Source of the DNA: Streptomyces sp. 3214.6
Lineage (GTDB): Bacteria; Actinomycetota; Actinomycetes; Streptomycetales; Streptomycetaceae
Reading direction: 5' to 3'
Length of the DNA stretch: 64,000 bases
NCBI RefSeq assembly: GCF_900129855.1
Contig: NZ_LT670819.1
Location: 8,432,001 to 8,496,000, forward strand
Notes under the pieces: generated by a model
The model's input: the letters and a program-made list of their open reading frames with translations, nothing else
What the model was told of the DNA's origin: nothing
The model's database searches: none
Part shown: piece by piece, positions 1 to 8,292 of the stretch
Numbering within the stretch: position 1 is the stretch's first letter
Layout of the letters: each line of letters starts with the position of its first letter
Translations under genes and position numbers: made by a program

Positions 1-1265
1 AGCATGGCGAAGCCGCCGCCGGCGGCGCGGGCCCCCAGGTGCAGGTTGGAGAGCTTCCCGATGCGCCGCCCATGACCCCACTCGGCGGCCAGCACCACCA
101 GGTCGAGCGTGTGCACGGGCTTCACCTTCAGCCAGGACGCACCGCGCCGGCCCGCGCTGTAGGGCGCGTCGAGGGCCTTGACCACGACTCCCTCATGGCC
201 GCGCAGCAGCGTCTCCCTGGCGAACTCCTCCGCCGCCTCGGCGTCCTCGGGGCCGGACACGACCCTGCGGCGCACCCGCATCGGCTCGGGCACCAGCCGG
301 GCCAGCTCCGCGTGCCGTTCGGCGAACGGCAGGTCGAGCAGGTCCCGGCCGTCCACGGACAGCGCGTCGAAGAAGACGGGGGAGACCGGGACCGCCTCGG
401 CGGCCGTCGCCACGTCCACGCGGGAGCCGACGCGGCCGGCGGTCTCCTGGAAGGAACGGGGGCGTCCCGTCTCGTCGAGGGCGATGACCTCACCGTCCAG
501 GATGAAACGCGACCCGGCCAACTCCCGTGCCGCGTCCGTAACTTCGGGCAGGCGGTCGGTGATGTCGTCCAGCGTGCGGGTGTAGAGGCGGATGTCGTCG
601 CCGGCGCGGTGCACCTGGACTCGGATGCCGTCCAGCTTCTCCTCCACCGCGCAGACGCCGAGCTTGCCGACCGCCTCGGTGACGGAGGACGCGGTGTGCG
701 CGAGCATCGGCAGGACCGGGCGGCCCACGGTGAGCCGGAACGTCTCCAGGGCCGGCGGCCCGTCCGCGAGCAGCGCCCGCGCCACCGTCTGCAGGGAGCC
801 CGCCAGCATCACCGCCCGTCGTACGTCAGCCGGCGGCGCGCCGGTCGCCTGCGCCAGACCCTCCACGGCTACGGCGTCCAGCGCGCCCTGCCGGACCTCG
901 CCGGTGATGAGGCCCAGCAGGAAGCGCTGCTCGTCCGCGGTGGCCGCGCCCATCAACGCGCCGACCAGCCGCGCCCGTTCGGCCTGCGAACCGGGGCCCG
1001 ACACCGTGCCGAGCTCGGTGAGGAGGGCGTCCACCTCGCGCACGGTCAGGGTCGGCGCCCCGGCCGGGTCGACCGGTTGGCTCAGCACCTTCCAGCCGAC
1101 ACCAAGGCGGCCCTGGGGGAGCCGCCCCGCGAGGTACGGGATGACGATCGGAACGTCCTCCGCCTCCGCGTCCCGGAAGAGTTCGGCGAGCAGGGCGATC
1201 TTGCGGGAGCGCGCCGAGGCGGCGGCGACCTCCCGGGACACGTCGGCGAGCCGGGTCAGCAGCAT
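1..1265 (-). CDS. ATP-dependent DNA ligase (C-terminus beyond window)
   Basis: Reads leftwards and runs off the window start, so only about the first 420 residues are seen. It seals nicks in DNA through an enzyme-adenylate intermediate. The KxDGxR motif (EEKLDGIR) holds the lysine that is adenylated, and downstream motifs such as LDGEVIAL, EGVVVKAL and WLKVKP follow in the order expected of the nucleotidyltransferase domain of ATP-dependent ligases. The N-terminal part (LTRLADVSREVAA onward) matches the helical DNA-binding domain of the LigB-like actinobacterial class. The ATG at 1265 gives MLLTRLADV, the family's usual start. It is not a LigD polymerase fusion as far as can be seen. A long plus-strand open frame over it is a GC-bias shadow. 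Confidence 0.9.
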   Translation of the reverse strand, partial: MLLTRLADVSREVAAASARSRKIALLAELFRDAEAEDVPIVIPYLAGRLPQGRLGVGWKVLSQPVDPAGAPTLTVREVDALLTELGTVSGPGSQAERARLVGALMGAATADEQRFLLGLITGEVRQGALDAVAVEGLAQATGAPPADVRRAVMLAGSLQTVARALLADGPPALETFRLTVGRPVLPMLAHTASSVTEAVGKLGVCAVEEKLDGIRVQVHRAGDDIRLYTRTLDDITDRLPEVTDAARELAGSRFILDGEVIALDETGRPRSFQETAGRVGSRVDVATAAEAVPVSPVFFDALSVDGRDLLDLPFAERHAELARLVPEPMRVRRRVVSGPEDAEAAEEFARETLLRGHEGVVVKALDAPYSAGRRGASWLKVKPVHTLDLVVLAAEWGHGRRIGKLSNLHLGARAAGGGFAM

Positions 1266-1390
1266 GCAGCCATGGTGCGGCGCGCTCCGCCGTTTTACCC
1301 GCCGAGGGACGGGTCGTTTTCGTCTGCGGGTGCGTCGTGGCTGGTCGCGCCCACGCGGCGGAGCCGCATGCCGATACAGCCCCGCGCCCC

Positions 1391-2332
1391 TTAGGGTGCT
1401 GCGTCCAGGTCTGCCATCAGCAGCTCGCCGTTGATCGCGGCTCCGGCTCGGTAGCCGCGGCTCGCGGCGTTCACGACCTGCTCGGCGAAGCCCGAGGCAT
1501 TGCCCGCCGCCCACAGTCCGGGGACGGTCGTCAGGCCCCGTCCGTCGACCACGGGGTATGTCCCGAAGGGGGTTTCGGTGGTCTCGGCGCCCAGCCGGGT
1601 CAGCAGGTCCGTCTGCGGGACCGCCCGGGGCGCGACGAACAGCACCTCCCGGTCGTACACCCGGCTGTCCGTGAGCCGGACCCCGGTGAGCCGGTCGTCC
1701 TCGACGACCAGATCGGCGACCTCGCCGGGGACGACGTGCACGCCGGCCACGGCCAGCCTGCGCAGGTCCTCGTCGGTCAGCTCCTCCTCGCCGACCGTGT
1801 GCAGGAAGAGGGTCACGTCCTTCGACCACTGGGTCACCATCAGCGCCTGGTGGACGCCCATCGGGGTCGTGGCGAGCACGCCGAAGGCCTGGTCGCGGAC
1901 CTCCCAGCCGTGGCAGTACGGGCAGTGGACCACGTCCCGGCCGAAGCGCTCGGCGAGGCCCGCGACCGGCGGCAGCTCGTCCTTCAGTCCGGTCGCGACG
2001 ACGAGCTGCCGGGCGTGCGCGGTCCGGCCTCCCCCGGGAAGGGCGCCCTCGGCGAGCCGGACGGCGAAGTCCTCGCCCCTGACGGCGTCCACCACCCGGT
2101 CGTGGATCAGCTCCACGCCGTACCGCGCGATCTCCGCACGGCCGGCGGCGAGGAACTCGGCGGGCGGCATCCCGTCCCGCGACAGATAGCCCTGCATGTG
2201 CGCGGCGGGCGCGTTGCGCGGCTCGCCCGCGTCGACGACCAGCGTCCGGCGCCTGGCCCGGCCCAGGACGAGCGCGGCGGACAGGCCGGCCGCGCCGCCG
2301 CCGACGACGATCACTTCGTACTTCTCGGTCAT
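1391..2332 (-). CDS. FAD/NAD(P)-dependent oxidoreductase, thioredoxin-reductase-like
   Basis: A 313-residue flavoprotein of the class II pyridine nucleotide-disulphide family. The N-terminus has the FAD-binding GGGAAGLSAAL motif, the middle has HCPYCHGWEV with a CxxC pair at the thioredoxin-reductase redox position, and the C-terminus has the second FAD motif around LWAAGNASG. It probably transfers electrons from NAD(P)H to a disulphide or small electrophile; the true substrate is unknown. The ATG at 2332 follows a strong GGAGG site. The gene is divergent from a helix-turn-helix/cupin regulator with a shared 79-bp control region holding a palindrome, so that regulator is its likely controller. 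This gene pair recurs in streptomycetes. Confidence 0.88.
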   Translation of the reverse strand: MTEKYEVIVVGGGAAGLSAALVLGRARRRTLVVDAGEPRNAPAAHMQGYLSRDGMPPAEFLAAGRAEIARYGVELIHDRVVDAVRGEDFAVRLAEGALPGGGRTAHARQLVVATGLKDELPPVAGLAERFGRDVVHCPYCHGWEVRDQAFGVLATTPMGVHQALMVTQWSKDVTLFLHTVGEEELTDEDLRRLAVAGVHVVPGEVADLVVEDDRLTGVRLTDSRVYDREVLFVAPRAVPQTDLLTRLGAETTETPFGTYPVVDGRGLTTVPGLWAAGNASGFAEQVVNAASRGYRAGAAINGELLMADLDAAP

Positions 2333-2374
2333 GGTGACCACCTCCGCCGCCACGCTCGCCGGACAGGTGCGGGA

Positions 2375-2405
2375 TTGACAAACCTCTTTGCCGGTTCGGC
2401 AATAT
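2375..2405 (+). promoter_or_regulatory. Promoter of XRE-cupin gene with overlapping TTGCCG/CGGCAA operator
   Basis: TTGACA (2375-2380) and CAATAT (2400-2405), 19 bp apart, form a plausible promoter whose transcript would start at or next to the ATG at 2412, giving a leaderless mRNA. A perfect inverted repeat, TTGCCG-GTT-CGGCAA (2388-2402), lies between and over the -10 box. That placement suits autorepression and joint control of the divergent oxidoreductase. Promoter assignment is inference from sequence. Confidence 0.55.
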
Positions 2406-2411
2406 GGCGGC

Positions 2412-2984
2412 ATGACTACCGATGACGTTCTCGCGGAGGTCGGGCCGAGGCTCAGAAGGCTCCGGAAGGAGCGGGAGGTGACACTCGCGGCGCTGTCCGA
2501 GTCCACCGGGATCTCCGTCAGCACCCTCTCCCGGCTGGAGTCGGGGCTGCGCAAACCCAGCCTGGAGCTGCTGCTGCCGATCGCGCAGGCCCACCAGGTG
2601 CCGTTGGACGAGCTGGTCGGCGCGCCGCCGGTGGGTGACCCCCGGGTGCGCGCCAAGCCACTCGTGCGGCACGGGCGCACCTTCTGGCCGCTGTCCCGGC
2701 AGCCCGGCGGACTGCAGGCCTTCAAGGTGCTGGTGCCCCAGCGCGAGGAGGAGCCGGAGCCGCGCACCCACGAGGGCTACGAATGGCTGTATGTGATGTC
2801 CGGGCGGCTGCGGGTGGTGCTCGGCGAGCACGACGTGGTGATGACGGCGGGAGAGGCCGCCGAGTTCGACACGCGCGTGCCGCACTGGTTCGGATCGACG
2901 GGGGAGGGTCCGGCCGAGTTCCTGAGCCTGTTCGGGCCGCAGGGTGAGCGGATGCATGTGCGAGCCAGGCCCCGGCAGGGGTGA
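2412..2984 (+). CDS. XRE-family transcriptional regulator with cupin sensor domain
   Basis: 190 residues: an N-terminal helix-turn-helix (about residues 8-62; TLAALSESTGISVSTLSRLE is the recognition region) and a C-terminal cupin fold (about 95-185; THEGYEWLYVMSG, then AGEAAEFDTRVPHWF). Such proteins repress genes and sense a small ligand through the cupin. The ATG at 2412 is chosen because the upstream in-frame start at 2388 would lie inside the operator and promoter; no Shine-Dalgarno precedes 2412, which fits a leaderless transcript. It is divergent from the oxidoreductase at 1391-2332, its likely target. The ligand is unknown. Confidence 0.85.
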   Translation: MTTDDVLAEVGPRLRRLRKEREVTLAALSESTGISVSTLSRLESGLRKPSLELLLPIAQAHQVPLDELVGAPPVGDPRVRAKPLVRHGRTFWPLSRQPGGLQAFKVLVPQREEEPEPRTHEGYEWLYVMSGRLRVVLGEHDVVMTAGEAAEFDTRVPHWFGSTGEGPAEFLSLFGPQGERMHVRARPRQG

Positions 2985-3097
2985 CGGAGGCGACTCTTGC
3001 GCCGTCGGCTGTTCCCTCCCGGCAAGCGACCGCTTAGTATGCGATCGACCCCGGCGGAACACGCCGGTCGGACGACGCAGTCCCGTGGAGGCTCCGC

Positions 3098-4075
3098 ATG
3101 CAGGCATGGCAGGTGCACGAGAACGGCGAGCCGAGCGAGGTGATGCGGCTGACGGAGGTGGAGCGGCCCACGCCCGGCGAGGGCCAGGTCCTGCTCAGGG
3201 TGCGTGCCGCGAACATCAACTTCCCGGACGTGCTGATGGCCCGGGGCCACTACCAGGTGCGGCCCCCGCTGCCGTTCACCCCGGGCGTGGAGATCTGCGG
3301 CGAGACCGAGGACGGCCGCCGCGTCATCGCCAACCCGGCCCTGCCGTACGGCGGTTTCGCCGAGTACGCCGTCGCCGACGCGGCCGCGCTGCTGCCCGCG
3401 CCCGAGTCGCTGGACGACGCCGAGGCCGCCGCGCTGCACATCGGCTACCAGACGGGCTGGTTCGGCCTGCACCGCAGGGCGCGCCTGGAGGCGGGCGAGA
3501 CCGTGCTCGTCCACGCTGCCGCAGGAGGGGTCGGCAGCGCGGCCGTACAGCTCGCGAAGGCGGCGGGCGCGCGGGTCATCGGCGTCGTGGGCGGGGCCGG
3601 CAAGACGGCCGTCGCCCGCGAGCTGGGCTGCGACGTGGTCATCGACCGGCGGGCCGAGGACGTCGTCGGCGCGGTGAAGGAGGCCACCGGCGGCCGGGGC
3701 GCGGACGTGATCTACGACCCCGTCGGCGGCGACGCCTACACCCAGTCCACGAAGGTCGTCGCCTTCGAGGGCCGGATCGTGGTCGTCGGCTTCGCGAGCG
3801 GGACCATCCCGAGTCCCGGGCTGAACCACGCCCTCGTGAAGAACTACGCGATCCTCGGCCTGCACTGGGGCCTGTACAACACCAAGAACCCCAAGCTGGT
3901 CCAGCACTGCCACGAACAGCTCACCGAGCTGGCCGCCCGGGGCGCGATCGCGCCGCTGGTCAGCGAGCGCGTGCCGCTCGCGGAGGCCGCGGCCGCCGTG
4001 CAGCGGGTCGCCGACGGCGTCACCACCGGCCGTGTCGCCGTGCTGCCCACGCTGCGGAACGGAGCCGCCGCATGA
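3098..4075 (+). CDS. NADPH:quinone oxidoreductase family protein (zinc-independent MDR)
   Basis: A 325-residue medium-chain dehydrogenase/reductase. The N-terminal GroES-like domain (NINFPDVLMARGHY, PFTPGVEICG) is followed by the NADP-binding Rossmann fold with AAGGVGSAAVQLAKAAGA. The structural zinc cysteines of alcohol dehydrogenases are absent, as in quinone oxidoreductases or crotonyl-type reductases. The ATG at 3098 has GGAGG upstream. It overlaps the next gene by ATGA and so heads a translationally coupled operon with two acyl-CoA dehydrogenases, which points to a role in acyl-CoA or enoyl catabolism rather than general quinone reduction. The exact substrate cannot be read from sequence. 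Confidence 0.88.
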   Translation: MQAWQVHENGEPSEVMRLTEVERPTPGEGQVLLRVRAANINFPDVLMARGHYQVRPPLPFTPGVEICGETEDGRRVIANPALPYGGFAEYAVADAAALLPAPESLDDAEAAALHIGYQTGWFGLHRRARLEAGETVLVHAAAGGVGSAAVQLAKAAGARVIGVVGGAGKTAVARELGCDVVIDRRAEDVVGAVKEATGGRGADVIYDPVGGDAYTQSTKVVAFEGRIVVVGFASGTIPSPGLNHALVKNYAILGLHWGLYNTKNPKLVQHCHEQLTELAARGAIAPLVSERVPLAEAAAAVQRVADGVTTGRVAVLPTLRNGAAA

Positions 4076-5259
4076 CCGTCGACGCAGCCGAACTCCAGCG
4101 CCGCACAGCCGAGTTGCTGGCCGCGCACCCGCCCGGGACCACGGACCGGCTCGACTTCCTGAAGGCCCGCTTCGACGCCGGGCTCGCCTGGGTCCACTAC
4201 CCGGAGGGCCTCGGCGGTCTCGGCGCGCCCCGCTCCCTCCAGGCCGTCGTGGACGCCGAGCTGGAGGCCGCCGGCGCCCCCGACAACGACCCGCGCCGCA
4301 TCGGCATCGGCCTCGGCATGGCCGCGCCGACGATCCTGAAATACGGCACCGAGGAGCAGAAGCAGCGCTTCCTCAAGCCGCTGTGGACGGGCGAGGAGGT
4401 CTGGTGCCAGCTCTTCAGCGAGCCCGGCGCCGGCTCCGACCTGGCCGCGCTCGGCACCCGGGCCGTGCGGGAGGGCGGGGGAGAGTGGGTCGTCAACGGA
4501 CAGAAGGTGTGGACGTCCAGCGCCCACCTGGCCCGCTGGGCCATCCTCATCGCCCGCACCGACCCGGACGTGCCCAAGCACGCAGGCATCACCTACTTCC
4601 TCTGCGACATGACCGACCCCGGTGTCGAGGTCAGGCCCCTGCGCCAGATCACCGGCGAGGCCGAGTTCAACGAGGTCTTCCTCACCGGCGTCCGCATCCC
4701 CGACTCCCGCCGGCTCGGCGACGTCGGCGACGGCTGGCGGGTCGCGCAGACCACGCTCAACAACGAACGCGTCGCCATCGGCGGCATGCGCCTGCCCCGC
4801 GAGGGCGGCATGATCGGCCCCGTCTCCAGGACCTGGCGCGAGCGCCCCGAGCTGCGCACCCACGATCTGCACCAGCGGCTGCTGAAGCTGTGGGTGGAGG
4901 CCGAGGCCGCCCGGCTCACCGCCGAGCGCCTGCGCCAGCAGCTCGCCCTGGGCCAGCCCGGCCCCGAGGGCGCCGGCATGAAGCTCGCGTTCGCCCGCCT
5001 CAACCAGGAGATCAGCGGCCTGGAGGTGGAACTCCGCAGCGAGGAAGGCCTGTTGTACGACGACTGGACGATGCGCCGCCCGGAGCTCGTGGACTTCACC
5101 GGCCGGGACGCCGGGTACCGCTACCTGCGCTCCAAGGGCAACAGCATCGAGGGCGGGACCAGCGAGGTCCTGCTGAACATCGTCGCCGAACGCGTCCTGG
5201 GCCTGCCGTCCGAGCCGCGCACCGACAAGGACGTCGCCTGGAAGGATCTGTCCCGATGA
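4072..5259 (+). CDS. Acyl-CoA dehydrogenase (FAD), first of a pair
   Basis: A 395-residue member of the acyl-CoA dehydrogenase family, which oxidises acyl-CoA thioesters at C2-C3 using FAD. Visible signatures are CQLFSEPGAGSDLA (FAD and substrate loop), VNGQKVWTSSAH and the C-terminal GGTSEVLLNIVAERVLGLP. The start overlaps the upstream stop (ATGA at 4072) and its own stop overlaps the next ATG, so the three genes are translationally coupled. Pairs of diverged dehydrogenases like this often work as heteromers on branched, aromatic or sterol-type acyl-CoAs, with one subunit supplying the catalytic base; that is family knowledge and not demonstrated here. Confidence 0.92.
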   Translation: MTVDAAELQRRTAELLAAHPPGTTDRLDFLKARFDAGLAWVHYPEGLGGLGAPRSLQAVVDAELEAAGAPDNDPRRIGIGLGMAAPTILKYGTEEQKQRFLKPLWTGEEVWCQLFSEPGAGSDLAALGTRAVREGGGEWVVNGQKVWTSSAHLARWAILIARTDPDVPKHAGITYFLCDMTDPGVEVRPLRQITGEAEFNEVFLTGVRIPDSRRLGDVGDGWRVAQTTLNNERVAIGGMRLPREGGMIGPVSRTWRERPELRTHDLHQRLLKLWVEAEAARLTAERLRQQLALGQPGPEGAGMKLAFARLNQEISGLEVELRSEEGLLYDDWTMRRPELVDFTGRDAGYRYLRSKGNSIEGGTSEVLLNIVAERVLGLPSEPRTDKDVAWKDLSR

Positions 5260-6338
5260 GCGCACAGCCGGATCTTCTCTACTCCGAGGAGGAAGAGGCG
5301 CTGCGGTCCGCCGTCCGGGACCTGCTCGCCGACCACTGCGACGCGCCGGGCGTCATCGCCCGCACCGAGTCGGACACCCCGCACGACCTGACGGCCTGGA
5401 AGGGGCTCGGCGAGGGCATGGGCCTCGCGGGCCTGCTGGTGCCCGAGGAACTGGGCGGCCAGGGTGCCACGCATCGCGAAGTCGCCGTCGTGCTGGAGGA
5501 GTTGGGCCGAGCCGTCGCCCCGGTGCCGTATCTGACCAGTGCCGTGGTCGCCACGGAGGCGCTGCTGGCCGTCGGGGACGAGGAACTGCTCGGCCGGCTG
5601 GCGTCCGGGCGGACCGTCGGCGCCCTGGCGGTCGCACTGCACACCGCCCCGGGCGAGCCCTTCAAGTCCGTACACGTCGAAGGAGGCGTCCTCCAGGGGG
5701 AGTTGACCGGCATCGCCAACGCCACCGCGGCCGACGTGCTGCTCGTGCCAGCCGACGACGGCGGACTGTACGCCGTGGACGCGCAGGCCGTGACCGTCAC
5801 CCCGCAGGTCGCCCTCGACCTGACCCGCCCGCTCGCGACGGTCGCGCTCGCCGGCGCCCTGGGCCGTCACCTCGGCGACGCCGGACCCGCCGTACGCCGC
5901 GCCCTGCGGGCCGGAGCCGGGCTGCTCGCCTCCGAGCAACTCGGGCTGGCCGACTGGACGTTGACCGAGACCGTGCGCTATCTGAAGGAGCGCAAGCAGT
6001 TCAACCGGCCGGTCGGCGGCTTCCAGGCGCTCAAGCACCGGCTCGCCCAGTTGTGGCTGGAGGTCGTCAACCTGCGCGCCGCCGCCCGGGGCGCGGCCGA
6101 CGCCCTCGCCACCGGCCAGGACGTCGACATCGCGGTGGCCGTCGCCCAGTCCTACGCGGCAGGGGTCGCCGTGCACGCCGCCGAGGAGGCGCTCCAACTG
6201 CACGCCGGGATCGGCATGACCTGGGAGCACCCGATCCACCTGTACCTCAAGCGGGCCAAGGCCGACTCCATCGCCTACGGCACGGCCGGCGCCCACCGAC
6301 AGGCGCTGGCCGAACTGGTCGATCTGCAGGCCCCCTGA
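5256..6338 (+). CDS. Acyl-CoA dehydrogenase, second of a pair
   Basis: A 360-residue, more divergent acyl-CoA dehydrogenase homologue. The N-terminal helical domain (EEEEALRSAVRDLLADHC) and C-terminal domain (KERKQFNRPVGGFQALKHR, then LQLHAGIGMTWEHPIHLYLKRA) are clear. The central beta domain is degenerate and lacks the SEPGAGSD signature of its partner. This supports a heteromeric FadE-like pair in which only some active sites are competent. It is coupled to the upstream gene by ATGA at 5256. The operon's terminator hairpin just downstream is now split by an insertion sequence. Confidence 0.9.
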   Translation: MSAQPDLLYSEEEEALRSAVRDLLADHCDAPGVIARTESDTPHDLTAWKGLGEGMGLAGLLVPEELGGQGATHREVAVVLEELGRAVAPVPYLTSAVVATEALLAVGDEELLGRLASGRTVGALAVALHTAPGEPFKSVHVEGGVLQGELTGIANATAADVLLVPADDGGLYAVDAQAVTVTPQVALDLTRPLATVALAGALGRHLGDAGPAVRRALRAGAGLLASEQLGLADWTLTETVRYLKERKQFNRPVGGFQALKHRLAQLWLEVVNLRAAARGAADALATGQDVDIAVAVAQSYAAGVAVHAAEEALQLHAGIGMTWEHPIHLYLKRAKADSIAYGTAGAHRQALAELVDLQAP

Positions 6339-6466
6339 GAGCCTGCGTCACCCGGTGAAGCCCACCCCACCTGGACGCTGTTGGTAAATCGGGTGCGGGC
6401 GTGACGACGGCCTGTATGACCGCGTTGGGGTTGTGCGGGCCGTCGTCGTGTTGAGGGGTGGGTTCG

Positions 6467-8113
6467 GTGTCGTTGCGTGGGGTGGATCTGGGGGAGATCC
6501 CGGAGGAGACCGCTCGGCTGGCACGTGCGGTCTTCCCTAAGGGCTGCCTGGTGATGCGGGTGCGGGATGTGCTCGGGCCGGTGTTCTCGGATGCCGATTT
6601 CGAGGAACTTTTCCCGGTCAGGGGGCGGCCGGTGGTGTCTCCGGCCCGGCTCGCGCTGGTTTCGGTGTTGCAGTTCGCCGAGGGGCTGACCGACCGCCAG
6701 GCCGCGCACGCGGTCCGCTCGCGCCTGGACTGGAAGTACGCCCTTTCACTGGAGTTGGCCGACACCGGATTCGACTTCTCGGTGCTCAGCGAGTTCCGTG
6801 CCCGGCTGGTCGACGGCGAGGCCGGCCAGATGGTGTTCGACGCGGTACTCCGGGCGGCTGGCGAGGCAGGGCTGGTCAAGGCGGGCAAGCGGCAGCGCAC
6901 GGATGCTACCCACGTGCTGGCCGCGACGAGAGACCTGAACCGGCTGGAGTTCGTGGTCGAGACACTGCGGGCGGCATTGAACCAGGTGGCGGAGGAGACC
7001 GGGGACTGGCTGGTGACGGTGTCGCCGCCGGAGTGGTTCGACCGCTACTCGGCCCGGCCGGAGGACAGCCGTTTCCCGTCCCGGTGGGCCGCGCGCGTCG
7101 AGCACGGCGACCAGTGCGGGATTGACGGCATGACGCTGCTGAAGGCCGTCTGGTCGGCTGCGTCACCGCCCTCGTTGCGCAGCCTGCCCGCAGTGGAGTT
7201 CCTGCGGCAGACCTGGGTGCAGCAGTTCCACCACGTCGAGGGCACCGTGCGCTGGCGCGGGACGAAGGACCTCCCACCCGGTCTGATCCGCTTACGGACC
7301 CCCTACGAGCCCGAGGCCCGCACTGGCTCGAAACGGGACCTGGGCTGGTCCGGTTACAAAGTCCACCTCAGCGAGACCTGCGAGCCCGACGCCCCGCATC
7401 TGATCACCCACATTCGCACCACGCCAGCGCCGGTCAACGACGTCCTCGTCCTGGAGGACATCCACACCGCCCTGGCCGAACGGGGTCTGCTGCCGGACGA
7501 GCACCTGGTGGACGCCGGATACATCGACGCCGAACAGATCCACCACGCCCGCCGCGATCACGACATCGAGCTGGTCGGCCCGGTCAAGTCCACCACCGTG
7601 AAGGGACAGGCGAGCGGAGAAATCTTCGACAACACCCGCTTCACCATCGACTGGGACCAGCGCCAGGCCATCTGCCCCGGCGGACAGACCAGCGTCGTCT
7701 GGCGGGAAGCCCGGAGCCAGTTCGACGCCCCGGTCACCCGGGTCCGGTTCGCCGCCCGGCACTGCGACCCCTGTGAGCTGCGGACCTCGTGCACCAGCTC
7801 CAGGACCGGCCGCAACCTGACCCTGAGACCGAAGACCGAGCACGACATCCTTCAGCAGGCCCGAATCGAGCAGGACACCGACCACTGGCGCCGACGCTAC
7901 GGACACCGCGCCGGCGTCGAGGGCACCATCTCACAGGGCGTCCAGGCGTTCGGCCTGCGCAGATCCCGCTACCGCGGCCTCGCCAAAACCCGGTTGCAGC
8001 ACCACTTCACCGGCGCCGCCGTCAACTTCGCCCGCATCGATGCCTGGCTCACCGGCAGACCACTCGCCAAGACCCGCGTTTCGCCCTTCGCAGCACTCCG
8101 CCCCGCTGGATGA
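6467..8113 (+). CDS. IS1182-family transposase
   Basis: About 548 residues, full length for IS1182 transposases. The N-terminal DUF772-type region (LFPVRGRPVVSPARLALV, then FAEGLTDRQAAHAVR) is followed by a DDE catalytic domain, with RTDATHVLA giving the first aspartate, HLVDAGYIDAEQ the second, and a C-terminal RYGHRAGVEGTISQGV glutamate region preceded by a cysteine-rich segment (CDPCELRTSC). GTG at 6467 is preferred because GAGGGG lies 8 nt upstream and the protein then starts MSLRG like relatives; an in-frame GTG at 6458 overlaps that site. One Leu codon is TTA. The frame is uninterrupted, so the element may be active. Confidence 0.88.
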   Translation: MSLRGVDLGEIPEETARLARAVFPKGCLVMRVRDVLGPVFSDADFEELFPVRGRPVVSPARLALVSVLQFAEGLTDRQAAHAVRSRLDWKYALSLELADTGFDFSVLSEFRARLVDGEAGQMVFDAVLRAAGEAGLVKAGKRQRTDATHVLAATRDLNRLEFVVETLRAALNQVAEETGDWLVTVSPPEWFDRYSARPEDSRFPSRWAARVEHGDQCGIDGMTLLKAVWSAASPPSLRSLPAVEFLRQTWVQQFHHVEGTVRWRGTKDLPPGLIRLRTPYEPEARTGSKRDLGWSGYKVHLSETCEPDAPHLITHIRTTPAPVNDVLVLEDIHTALAERGLLPDEHLVDAGYIDAEQIHHARRDHDIELVGPVKSTTVKGQASGEIFDNTRFTIDWDQRQAICPGGQTSVVWREARSQFDAPVTRVRFAARHCDPCELRTSCTSSRTGRNLTLRPKTEHDILQQARIEQDTDHWRRRYGHRAGVEGTISQGVQAFGLRRSRYRGLAKTRLQHHFTGAAVNFARIDAWLTGRPLAKTRVSPFAALRPAG

Positions 8114-8124
8114 GTCCAGCGGGG
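8101..8124 (+). terminator. Hairpin over transposase stop codon
   Basis: A perfect 10-bp stem (8101-8110 with 8115-8124) and a 4-base loop that contains the start of the TGA stop codon of the transposase. It lies just inside the right inverted repeat and probably ends transposase transcription or blocks read-in from outside. Confidence 0.6.
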
Positions 8125-8292
8125 CGGAATTAACCAACAGCGTCCACCTGGGGCGGGCTTCTTCGTGCGCCCGGGCGGAAGGAGTGAACACACGACGGCG
8201 GTCCGGCCAACTCCTGGCAGGTACAGGTTCCTTGGCGCTCCGAACGACTCATACTCCCTGTGGCTCGGACCCGCCCCACAGGGAGGAACAGC

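Larger units (their letters stand above)
6373..8145 (+). mobile_element. IS1182-like insertion sequence with 4-bp ACCT target duplication
   Basis: The termini are perfect 13-bp inverted repeats: GGACGCTGTTGGT at 6373-6385 and its complement at 8133-8145. Both ends are flanked by ACCT (6369-6372 and 8146-8149), a 4-bp target duplication. It carries a single transposase gene. When the element and one ACCT are removed, the flanks rejoin as AAGCCC-A-CCCC, ACCT, GGGG-C-GGGCTT: an 11-bp stem with one mismatch and ACCT as the loop. The element therefore sits exactly in the loop of a terminator-like hairpin behind the acyl-CoA dehydrogenase operon. Intact repeats, duplication and open frame suggest recent insertion. 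Confidence 0.9.

Noticed and set aside
39..1434. Long plus-strand open frames opposite the DNA ligase
   Set aside because: They are GC-bias shadows; the minus strand encodes all ligase motifs, and the plus-strand translations are Arg/Gly-rich with no family resemblance.
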